Below the pieces are notes generated by a model, which was given only the letters and a program-made list of their open reading frames with translations, had not been told where the DNA came from and made no database searches. From the NCBI GenBank assembly GCA_964576515.1, contig CAZNUW010000013.1, positions 62,001 to 126,000 on the forward strand: a stretch of 64,000 bases of DNA, given 5' to 3'. The translations under genes and the position numbers were made by a program. This stretch comes from SHVO01 sp964576515 (GTDB lineage Bacteria > Pseudomonadota > Alphaproteobacteria > Rhodospirillales > Rhodospirillaceae). This document shows positions 27,135 through 34,112 of this stretch, piece after piece (within the stretch, counting starts at the first letter, position 1; each line of letters begins with the position of its first letter).

Positions 27135-27834
27135 GCGACGGCTCGCCGTTTTCTTGGCTCTGGCCAGCCTGAACACGACTGTTTCGCCGTTCCGGGTCGC
27201 GACGGCGGCGGAAGATCGCCTTTACTGTTTATCTGACGTCTGCCCGGGAGACGCCCGCAGTGTGTTGTCCAACATCACGCTCGGCAATCTTGGGCATGTG
27301 GCTGAACGCCCGCGGGCGCGTCCGAAAGAATATCAAGAGTCCTTTAAAGCAGCGATTCCTGGCCTGAGCGACGCCGAGCGTCTCGCGCTTTCCGCCTATG
27401 CGGATTCACGAGGATCGCTGCTGCTCGATGCGAGAACCTCGCCCATCTTTCTCAAGATCGGCCAGATTTGCGCGCCTGTCGGCCCGTTTGTCGCGCTCTT
27501 CACGTCCGAAAGCGGACACGCCAGCGTGGTCGAGTTCGGCGCCACGTTGCAGGGATCAGAGGTGCAATTGGGCGTGACAAGGGTGGCGCGGTCCTACCAG
27601 GTCAAGGCGGGTTCACCCGAGGAGAAGGCCTTGCTCGCCGATCTTTCGCGGAGATTTGGATTTCGGATCGACGCCGCGCCGGAAAAGCATTTGGCGGGTC
27701 GAGACCGCGATGTGACGGCTCAGTTCACGCGGCAAGAAAAAGGATTCGTCCTCGCGTTCAACGGTGTGGCGTTGCACGAAGATGCAGCGGAATTTGCCGC
27801 GCTGACGGGGTGTGATCGAATCAAGATCGACTAG
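27124..27834 (+). CDS. Secreted hypothetical protein
   Basis: The 236-residue protein begins with a signal peptide (cut near ATA-AE, residue 29). It has four cysteines, two in a CLSDVC segment just after the cut and two later (ICAPV, TGCDR), which suggests periplasmic disulfides. The rest is a mixed alpha/beta pattern with no motif I know. It overlaps the lipoprotein gene by 11 bp, so they probably act together in the envelope. Confidence 0.7.
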   Translation: MPSKRRLAVFLALASLNTTVSPFRVATAAEDRLYCLSDVCPGDARSVLSNITLGNLGHVAERPRARPKEYQESFKAAIPGLSDAERLALSAYADSRGSLLLDARTSPIFLKIGQICAPVGPFVALFTSESGHASVVEFGATLQGSEVQLGVTRVARSYQVKAGSPEEKALLADLSRRFGFRIDAAPEKHLAGRDRDVTAQFTRQEKGFVLAFNGVALHEDAAEFAALTGCDRIKID

Positions 27835-27882
27835 AAGTACGGACGGGCAGGAAGACAGTAGGTTTGGCGCGTTGAAATACGT

Positions 27883-28077
27883 CTAGCGATCTTTTGCGGG
27901 TTTGTAAGCGACGCCTGCCCGCCACGCAGAGGATTGCTTGCACTGTCTGCAGACTCGTTCGCCTGCCCATGCACTCGTGAACGTGCTGCAGCAGCTCAGA
28001 CAACGGCGTTGCTTCGCGTTCTCACACGCCGCCTTTTCCGTCAAGAAATCGGCCAGAGGCGCTGAATTATCGCGCAA
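27883..28077 (-). CDS. Small zinc-ribbon-like protein
   Basis: The frame gives up to 64 residues with CLSC (26-29) and CRQC (43-46) around an AWAGER turn, the layout of a small treble-clef or zinc-ribbon knuckle, followed by a basic tail. Similar short zinc-binding proteins are common in alphaproteobacterial accessory DNA. The start is uncertain: TTG 28077 overlaps the end of a 26-codon frame upstream on the same strand, and another TTG at codon 12 is possible. Confidence 0.55.
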   Translation of the reverse strand: MRDNSAPLADFLTEKAACENAKQRRCLSCCSTFTSAWAGERVCRQCKQSSAWRAGVAYKPAKDR

Positions 28078-28147
28078 GGGCGTAGATCGCAGCGATCAAA
28101 AGGAGAAAGAGCGGGACGGCGATGGGTGGGACGAACCAGTTCTTCAT
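28067..28147 (-). CDS. Possible 26-residue membrane peptide
   Basis: ATG 28147, with AGGTG 8 nt upstream, opens a 26-codon frame: MKNWFVPP, a hydrophobic helix (IAVPLFLLLIAAIYALA) and a terminal Arg. It looks like a single-helix membrane peptide. Its end overlaps the zinc-ribbon frame by 11 bp, so the two could be coupled. It is very short, so chance is a real alternative. Confidence 0.35.
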   Translation of the reverse strand: MKNWFVPPIAVPLFLLLIAAIYALAR

Positions 28148-28680
28148 GGAGATGCACCTATTGAGCGGCAGTGCCCCGGCGTCGGAGGCGGCGGGGTCTC
28201 GCGCTTCCTCAATCCACGGAGGCGCCGGCAGGAGCGAAGCTGTCGCGGAGGGCGTGAGGCGCTCATCGAGAAGCGCATGCGTAACCTACCACCGGAAACG
28301 CGCGACACGAAGAGCCGCGTTTGCTGTCTCGCAAAAAAACAAACTGGAGGTCGCGCCTTGCGCCGCGACTGTCGGCGCACCATATAGGTACTCACGTTCA
28401 CCTTCCGGACGCAAACATTTGCCGTCCGCCCTATCGCTTATGCCCCGCCGTTAGTCGCTTCGTGCCTCGTCCATTCTCGAGGCGCGCGGGCGAGGTAGCT
28501 GAATTCGCGGCGTTTTGCCGCTACTCAAGACTTGAAGGGAACTGCCCAAGCGCCGGGTCCGGCTCTTAGGCCGCTGTTACGCGCACAAGACGACCATCGT
28601 ATCTGTTTTGGTTTCCTGGACACATACGCACGCCTCAGCGTCAACCGACGCTGAATCACCTGTACGTCAGTGAGGATCTC
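28148..28680. other. Gene-poor stretch with a leader stem-loop
   Basis: These 533 bp hold no coding frame I trust. Near the end, TCAGCGTC (28635-28642) and GACGCTGA (28647-28654) form an 8-bp perfect stem with a 4-nt loop, 26 bp before the next start codon. This could be a leader structure of that small gene. Confidence 0.5.
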
Positions 28681-28821
28681 ATGACAGACACCCCGAAAAC
28701 TGTCCCGACCGAAACCAAAGAGTCCGGGGCACCCGCGGAAGCCAATAAGCCTGCCGCCACTGGCCCGACCGCCCCGGCCGAAACCAAGCCGGCCGCAGAG
28801 CCGGCGGCTCCCAAGAAGTAG
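28681..28821 (+). CDS. 46-residue Pro/Ala/Thr-rich small protein
   Basis: ATG 28681 with GAGG 5 nt upstream gives MTDTPKTVPTETKESGAP followed by repeated PAETKPAAEP-like segments and a KK end. It has no hydrophobic segment and is probably intrinsically disordered. A strong terminator lies 90 bp downstream, which supports a genuine short transcript. I recognise no family. Confidence 0.5.
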   Translation: MTDTPKTVPTETKESGAPAEANKPAATGPTAPAETKPAAEPAAPKK

Positions 28822-28911
28822 TAAGTCCGGGCGCGGAAGTACCGGTGCTTGCGGCGAACTCGATGTGCTGAATATCGACCGTCGAGTATGTGGCGCATCG
28901 GCCCGCGCTCA

Positions 28912-28948
28912 ACTCACCGGGACACGCTTGTCCCGGTGAGTCTTTCTT
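28912..28948 (+). terminator. Intrinsic terminator
   Basis: A 13-bp perfect stem (28912-28924 with 28929-28941) and a CGCT loop are followed by CTTTCTT. It probably ends the short transcript of the Pro/Ala-rich gene. Confidence 0.8.
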
Positions 28949-28999
28949 GCGCGTATGGCCGCGCTTTCACCATAGCGATCTCACACGGGAGAAAAATAC

Positions 29000-29137
29000 A
29001 TGGCACGCGGTGACCGTAAAAAGGGACGCGAGGATCGAAAACCAAAGCAGTCGGGCGGCAAGAGCGATCCAAAATCCGCCTACCAGCTGCGCCAGAATGA
29101 ACCTGCTGCAGCCCCATTTAAGCTAAAGAAAAAATAG
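29000..29137 (+). CDS. 45-residue basic small protein
   Basis: ATG 29000, preceded by GGGAG 8 nt upstream, encodes MARGDRKKGREDRKPKQSGG and a tail ending PFKLKKK. It is highly basic and low in hydrophobic residues, so it probably binds nucleic acid or ribosomes. Small basic proteins starting M-x-R-G-D/N are common in alphaproteobacteria but have no known role that I can name. Confidence 0.55.
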   Translation: MARGDRKKGREDRKPKQSGGKSDPKSAYQLRQNEPAAAPFKLKKK

Positions 29138-29204
29138 GAGCAGTGCTTCGGCAGTACTCACTTTCGGCGGCCTAATCCAAAGCCATTTTTCGCTGGAGGA
29201 TCAC

Positions 29205-29450
29205 ATGATCCGCACGACCCGTCAGACGGTCACGTTTCGGCGCCCGTTCATGGTGAGCGGCATAGACGACTATCAACCCGCGGGAACCTACACTGTGGAA
29301 ACCGACGAGGAGCTGATTGAAGGCCTCTCATTTTTGGCTTATCGCCGGACCAGCACACGAATCTCTCTGCCTCCTACCCCGTCGCGGCCTGGAATAACAG
29401 AAACGGTAACGATCGATCCGGACGAGATCGATGCGGCGCTCAAGGAATAG
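29205..29450 (+). CDS. Conserved alphaproteobacterial small protein
   Basis: The 81-residue soluble protein starts MIRTTRQTVTFRRPFMVSGI and contains PAGTYTVETDEELIEGLSF, then VTIDPDEIDAALKE. I recognise this as a small conserved type seen in many Rhizobiales and relatives, without known function. GGAGG lies 5 nt upstream. The CarD-like gene starts 6 bp after its stop, so they form one unit. Confidence 0.7.
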   Translation: MIRTTRQTVTFRRPFMVSGIDDYQPAGTYTVETDEELIEGLSFLAYRRTSTRISLPPTPSRPGITETVTIDPDEIDAALKE

Positions 29451-29455
29451 TCGAG

Positions 29456-30007
29456 ATGAATGATGCAGGTAGGCGGTTAAAGACGAAAACGTTCGTGAAG
29501 CCTGGACGTGTCGCTGCTGCGCCGCCGTTCGCACCCGGCGAAAGTGTCGTTTATCCCGGGCACGGGGTCGGCAGCGTAACAAGCCTGGAGGTGCAGCGGG
29601 TCGGCGGACATGAGCTGAAGTTATTCGTTATCTCGTTTGAGCAGGATGGCATGACGCTTCGCGTGCCTGTTGAGAAGGTAAAATCGTCTGGACTGCGCCG
29701 CATCTCGACGCCTCATGTCATGGAAGGCGCGTTGGCGAAGTTGAAAGAGCCTCCGGTGCAGTCCCGCGCGATGTGGAACCGCCGGGCCCTCGAATACACA
29801 GCGAAGATCAACTCGGGCGATCCATCCCTTATCGCGGAGGTCGTGCGCGATCTTCATGGCGTTGGCGGCGAGCGCGGACCATCGCACAGCCAGCGTTTGC
29901 TGTATGAGCAGGCGCTCGGCCGCTTGACTCAAGAACTTGCTGCGACTGAAGACACTCTTATCGAGGAGGCGACGGCCAAACTGGAGACCCTTCTCAATGC
30001 TGCATGA
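29456..30007 (+). CDS. CarD-like transcription regulator
   Basis: The 183-residue protein has an N-terminal CarD/TRCF Tudor-like domain: FAPGESVVYPGHGVGSVTS, then VISFEQDGMTLRVPVEKV. A helical C-terminal domain (about 100-183) follows, as in CarD/CdnL. Such proteins bind the RNA polymerase beta subunit and stabilise open promoter complexes; they do not recognise a specific operator. Its place among accessory genes suggests a second copy beside a housekeeping CdnL elsewhere; I cannot confirm that copy here. Confidence 0.85.
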   Translation: MNDAGRRLKTKTFVKPGRVAAAPPFAPGESVVYPGHGVGSVTSLEVQRVGGHELKLFVISFEQDGMTLRVPVEKVKSSGLRRISTPHVMEGALAKLKEPPVQSRAMWNRRALEYTAKINSGDPSLIAEVVRDLHGVGGERGPSHSQRLLYEQALGRLTQELAATEDTLIEEATAKLETLLNAA

Positions 30008-30239
30008 CGAACTGCCAAGCGTTGCCTCTGAGGCGGGCGGCAAACAAGCGCCGATGCCCAGGTGCCGCGCCTGTCAGCTGCAACTGTGCAAAAGCCGGCG
30101 GGAGGCGCCCCACGCGGCTTTGATAGAAACACTGCGCGACGATGCCGGGGGATTTGTGCGTTACGGTTGCCAATCGTGCGGCCTGTCACTCTGTCGGTCC
30201 GGAGATTTGAGCCTGCCTGGTTGGTCTGTCGCGCGTTGA
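29997..30239 (+). CDS. Small CxxC-pair protein
   Basis: ATG 29997, with GGAG 9 nt upstream, overlaps the CarD stop by 11 bp. The 80 residues include CRAC (23-26) and CQSC (58-61), plus single Cys at 31 and 66, giving a likely zinc knuckle. Overlap with the CarD gene suggests coupled synthesis. I recognise no family. Confidence 0.5.
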   Translation: MLHDELPSVASEAGGKQAPMPRCRACQLQLCKSRREAPHAALIETLRDDAGGFVRYGCQSCGLSLCRSGDLSLPGWSVAR

Positions 30240-30485
30240 ACCTTCTTTTGAGGGCGTATAGCCGGACAGTACAAGGCGGATGCTGGCATTGAAGCAAACA
30301 TGCGCGCAACGGCACGCAGAGAAAGCCATGACGGCCAGGTGCGCTGTAGGGGCCCATGTCATGCGCGTCAGCGATGATGCGGCGTCCGGCGACTATAGCG
30401 AAACGGATTACGCCATCGCGTTCGGAGAAATGCCTGTTATCACGTAATCCGACGGAGCCCGATAATCGAGCCAGGGAGACCAGAA

Positions 30486-30653
30486 ATGGCTTTAAAGCTC
30501 AACTACAGGCAAGAGCGCGCGGAACGGGATCGACGCGCGCGCCTTAGAACAGCCGAGAAACAGGAGGCCCGCGACAAGAAAACGTTGGAGCGCAAGGCCG
30601 CGCCTGAGCCAAAGCTGGAGGTGTTACCCGAAGAGAGCGAAGGAGAATCGTAA
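30486..30653 (+). CDS. 55-residue charged small protein
   Basis: ATG 30486 with GGGAG upstream encodes MALKLNYRQERAERDRRARL, then a Lys/Arg/Glu-rich helix and an acidic end. It should form one long charged helix. Short proteins opening M-x-L/I-K-x-NY-x-x-x-R-x-ER-x-R are recurrent in alphaproteobacteria, but their role is not known to me. It sits just before the HflK-like gene. Confidence 0.55.
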   Translation: MALKLNYRQERAERDRRARLRTAEKQEARDKKTLERKAAPEPKLEVLPEESEGES

Positions 30654-30704
30654 CGATGAGAACTTCCATCCTCATCATTGCTGCCGCGTGGAGGGATTTC
30701 GATT

Positions 30705-31733
30705 GTGCTTAACGGACGTCCGCGCGACGACCTGCGCGTGTGGATCTTTAAGCATATGCGCCGCATTGTGGAGTTCTTGCGCCATGGACTTCTTCCGTCG
30801 GGGCGGAGCCGCGCCGGCATAGCTGGTGTCGCAGTCGCTATAGTCCTTGTCCTGTGGGGCCTCAGCGGCTTCTTCCGGGTGTATCCGGACGAGCAAGGCA
30901 TCGAGTTGCTCTTCGGGCGCTATGTGAGGAGCGTGGAGCCGGGCTTAAATTATTGGTATCCGCCACCCATCGGCAGCGTCCTGCGCCCCAAAGTCACGCA
31001 CATAAATCAAGTCACGGTCGGACTGGGCGGAACGCCGTCGGGTGAGCCCGAAAGCCTCCTGCTGGTGGGCGATCAAAATATCCTCGACATTCAATTCGTT
31101 GTGCAGTGGCGCATAAGAAACGCAGAGGCGTTTCTCTTTAACATGCGTGACCCGGAGGGCACCGTGAAGATCGCAGCGGAAAGCGCGTTGCGCGAAGTGG
31201 TCGGCCGGAACTCACTCGAAGCCGTCATGACCGTGGAACGCGGCCGTGTCGCTGAAGAGACGCGCGCGCTTCTGCAGACGATCATGGACGGGTACAAGTC
31301 AGGGCTCGCTATCCTGGACGTTCGCCTGCTGAGGGCTGATCCGCCAACCGAAGTCCTTGATGCATTCAACGATGTGCAACGTGCCAAACAGGACGAGGCA
31401 CGCCTTCACAACGAGGCCGTGGCCTATCGCAATGACATTCTCCCGCGTGCGAGAGGCGACGGCGCCCGGCGCGTTCAGGCCGCCACGGCAGAAAGGGAGA
31501 AAATGATCAAAGAAGCCGAGGGCGAGGCTGCGCGGTTCACGGCGTTCTATCAAACCTACGCGGCAGACAAAGAAATCACCGCGCGCCGGCTATACTTGGA
31601 AACGATGGAAGAGATTTTGGGCGGGGCGAACACGATCGTCATAGACCAGAACGGCAAAGGCCCCGGTGTCGTTCCTTATTTGATGCTGCCTCGCAGTCGT
31701 CAAAAACAGCCGGTAGAGCCGGCCGCCCCGTGA
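30705..31733 (+). CDS. HflK-like SPFH/prohibitin membrane protein
   Basis: The 342-residue protein has one N-terminal membrane helix (about 35-55, GIAGVAVAIVLVLWGLSGFF). An SPFH domain (about 57-230) begins FRVYPDEQGIELLFGRYVRSVEPGLNYWYPPP, a clear HflK signature. A coiled coil and a C-terminal segment LMLPRSRQ follow. HflK/HflC rings cage the FtsH protease and control membrane-protein turnover. No hflC partner is adjacent, unlike the usual hflK-hflC pair. GTG 30705 has GGAGGG 9 nt upstream and is preferred over TTG 30678. Confidence 0.85.
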   Translation: MLNGRPRDDLRVWIFKHMRRIVEFLRHGLLPSGRSRAGIAGVAVAIVLVLWGLSGFFRVYPDEQGIELLFGRYVRSVEPGLNYWYPPPIGSVLRPKVTHINQVTVGLGGTPSGEPESLLLVGDQNILDIQFVVQWRIRNAEAFLFNMRDPEGTVKIAAESALREVVGRNSLEAVMTVERGRVAEETRALLQTIMDGYKSGLAILDVRLLRADPPTEVLDAFNDVQRAKQDEARLHNEAVAYRNDILPRARGDGARRVQAATAEREKMIKEAEGEAARFTAFYQTYAADKEITARRLYLETMEEILGGANTIVIDQNGKGPGVVPYLMLPRSRQKQPVEPAAP

Positions 31734-31811
31734 TCTCGCAACTTCACCAAAGCGCTGCTCCTCGACGCACCAATCGTTCTTCTAGGCCCATGTCTGGGTC
31801 GTGAGCGTCAG

Positions 31812-33131
31812 ATGAATGAATCGAGAAATCGACTTCCCATCGAGCCGATAGATAGAGTTACTTTTCCCTTCAAGCGGTTCTTTAGGATTGAGGCGGCGGC
31901 CGGGGGCGTTCTCCTGGTCTTCACCCTCTGCGCCGTCATCGCATCCAATTCACCGTGGTCGGCCGTCTTCGCCGCGTTCTGGGATTTGTCGGTGGGTTTC
32001 CAGCTAGGCGCCTTCGAATTCTCCCGATCCATCAAGCATTGGATCAATGATGCCTTGATGACCTTGTTCTTTTTCATCGTCGCATTGGAGCTGAAGCGAG
32101 AACTGGTGCTGGGCGAGCTACGGAATCCGCGTATGGCCGCGCTCTCGTTTTCTGCGGCGCTCGGCGGGATGATCGCACCAGCGGCCCTATATCTGTTTTT
32201 GACCGTCAGGGGAGGCGGTGTCGGCATACATGGCTGGGGAACGGTGATGGCGACCGACACGGCCTTCGTCATTGGATGTATGGCTATTCTTGGCGACCGC
32301 ATCCCTGTGAGCTTGCGCCTTTTCCTACTCTCCCTTGCGATATTCGACGATGTCGGCGCCATCTTGGTGATTGCCATCGGCTATGGGAGCCCGTTGAATT
32401 GGTCCGCCCTGGCTTGCGCAGCTATCGGTTTGGTCGTTTCGCAGACAATGACGCGCCTCGGCGTCCGGGGCCTTCCAGCTTATTTCGCAATTGGAGGGCT
32501 GATCTGGCTTGCTGTGGACAGGTCCGGAGTTCATCCCACAGTCGTCGGGGTCGTCCTTGGGCTGATGACACCAGCGCGGAGTTGGATCAGCGACAGGCGC
32601 CTGCACGCGATTTTGAAGCGTGTTGCCGCCTATCCTCCGGGCGACCATTGGAGCGGGAACACCGAGGACCAGCAAGAATTACACCAAGCCCGCACGGCCA
32701 CCCGCGAGGTCCTGTCACCCGTCGAACGCCTTGAAATCCTGCTCCATCCTTGGGTGGCATTTCTGATCCTGCCACTTTTCGCTCTCGCTAACGCAGGGGT
32801 TTCAATCACGGGAGCGGACTTTCATGCGACCCTGGCCGCTGCTGTGTTCGTGGGTTTAGTTCTTGGGAAACCTCTCGGCGTTTTTGTCTTTAGCTACCTT
32901 GCGGTGCAAATCGGTTTGGCCGTGCGGCCGCCCACCGTCAGTTGGACGTTATTGGCTGCAGGCGGATTGCTGACCGGAATTGGCTTCACCATGGCGCTTT
33001 TCATTAGTGAGTTGGCTTTCGATCCAGACCTCCTGAATTCTGCAAAGCTCGGCATTTTTGGCGCCTCCATCGTTGCTGGTGTCGCCGGACTACTGACGCT
33101 AACTTGGTTGACGCGACGCGCCGGCGCATAG
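31812..33131 (+). CDS. nhaA: Na+/H+ antiporter NhaA
   Basis: The 439-residue inner-membrane antiporter exchanges protons for sodium. Twelve hydrophobic segments are evident, and the ion-binding Asp pair is present in FDDVGAI (179-180). HWINDALMTLFFFIVALELKRE split around residue 85 and GIGFTMALFISELAF near the end are typical of NhaA. A hydrophilic loop of about 50 residues after TPARSW is longer than in E. coli. It is the last gene before the radC remnant. Confidence 0.93.
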   Translation: MNESRNRLPIEPIDRVTFPFKRFFRIEAAAGGVLLVFTLCAVIASNSPWSAVFAAFWDLSVGFQLGAFEFSRSIKHWINDALMTLFFFIVALELKRELVLGELRNPRMAALSFSAALGGMIAPAALYLFLTVRGGGVGIHGWGTVMATDTAFVIGCMAILGDRIPVSLRLFLLSLAIFDDVGAILVIAIGYGSPLNWSALACAAIGLVVSQTMTRLGVRGLPAYFAIGGLIWLAVDRSGVHPTVVGVVLGLMTPARSWISDRRLHAILKRVAAYPPGDHWSGNTEDQQELHQARTATREVLSPVERLEILLHPWVAFLILPLFALANAGVSITGADFHATLAAAVFVGLVLGKPLGVFVFSYLAVQIGLAVRPPTVSWTLLAAGGLLTGIGFTMALFISELAFDPDLLNSAKLGIFGASIVAGVAGLLTLTWLTRRAGA

Positions 33132-33307
33132 ATTGCCTGCGGCATCGTGAAGCATCGGGCGGCGGATGAGGCGTTCACCACGTGCTTCGAGATAGCCTGC
33201 GCAGCCGACTTACGCGTATGCGCGCGCCGGGCAAGCTTATCCTGCACTTACCCGAAATGTGGAATGCGTCTCAACACATTGAGTCAGGCGCGATATTCTT
33301 ATTTGAC

Positions 33308-33661
33308 TTAATTATGAACAAGAATGAGCGCGCTGGCATTGAGTTCCAGTGCGCGTTTGACCGCTTCGCGTGGGTAAACGGGTGTGTGATCGACGGTGCC
33401 GCGCTGCTGCGCCTCGTCGGCGATCACCTTGTTCTTGCGGTCGAGGTAGATGAGCCGGAACTGGTCGGCCGGCTCGTGCGCCATGCGCGCGGTGCAATAT
33501 GCGATGAGGTCGTTCCAGGAGGACATCGCATCGGCGTTGCGCACGCGGGTTTGGAGCGCGAGTTGGATGGAGGCTTCCACGGCCTTCAACATCGAGGCCG
33601 CACTGTCGCCGATCCCGTCGATTTTCTTGAGGGCTTCGGGGCTCGCGGCTAGCACTTCATC
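33308..33661 (-). pseudogene. radC remnant, trimmed at both ends
   Basis: These 117 codons align without gaps to residues 80-196 of the intact RadC at 24301-25041 (DEVLAASPEAL to LVHN). The first 79 residues are missing, and the frame stops two residues into the HNHPSGD metal motif. Protein identity to the intact copy is high but not complete (for example NADAMSSWNDLIAYC against NTDVISSWNDVLDYC), so this is an older related copy, not a fresh duplicate. It cannot make a working JAMM site. Confidence 0.85.
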
Positions 33662-34112
33662 TCCCGCCCTTCTGGCTCATTCGAGAACGCGCCCCCTGCC
33701 GGACGGCGAGCTTAGGCCAGATCCGGCGGCCAGCGCCACAAAGGGGTGTGCGCCACCCCCGAGTCTCGGGCGGAGGATCAATGGTTAACGGGCAGGAGCG
33801 CCGAAATGACCCGAACGCGCCGTTTCCCAGGCCTCAAGGGCGATTATGCAGGGGATAAATTATATAAATATATCAATATATTATAAGAAAGTTCCGCTGG
33901 CGCGCGCACCCCATCCGATGCCTTTATTGTCCGCCCTCAATATCCGTTAAACTTTTGCGTGCGAAATTCGGGCGCCGAAGCCGCGTTAATCGCTTCGAGA
34001 GCGGACACTTTATACGATGCGCCCGACGAGCCAGTTCATGCGTTCCTCTCCTAAGACGTGCGCGCGCCTATTAGGCGCCGCCGCGTTTGCCGATTAAGGG
34101 GATTCCGGGGGC
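33662..34112. other. Upstream region of the giant repeat gene
   Basis: This 451-bp gap contains a very AT-rich tract (about 33850-33890, mostly A and T in a GC-rich genome) suited to a promoter or a silencing-protein site. A TTAATC-N18-TTATAC pair at about 33985-34014 is a weak sigma-70-like candidate. An unusual in-frame leader lies near its end (see 34017-34097). Confidence 0.5.
34017..34097 (+). other. In-frame leader ending in TAA before the giant gene
   Basis: In the same frame as the giant gene, ATG 34017 (or 34038) opens MRSSPKTCARLLGAAAFAD, which resembles a short signal peptide. A TAA at 34095-34097 ends it, 15 bp before the giant gene's ATG. It could be a signal peptide lost to a nonsense change, a coupled leader peptide, or chance. 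Confidence 0.35.

Noticed and set aside
28122..28570. Several 80-150-codon frames on both strands
   Set aside because: They are Arg-rich, mutually overlapping and without motifs or ribosome sites, typical of chance frames in GC-rich DNA.
30280..30447. 55-codon frame starting at ATG 30280
   Set aside because: A GGCGG lies directly against the ATG, but composition is irregular and no motif or neighbour supports it.
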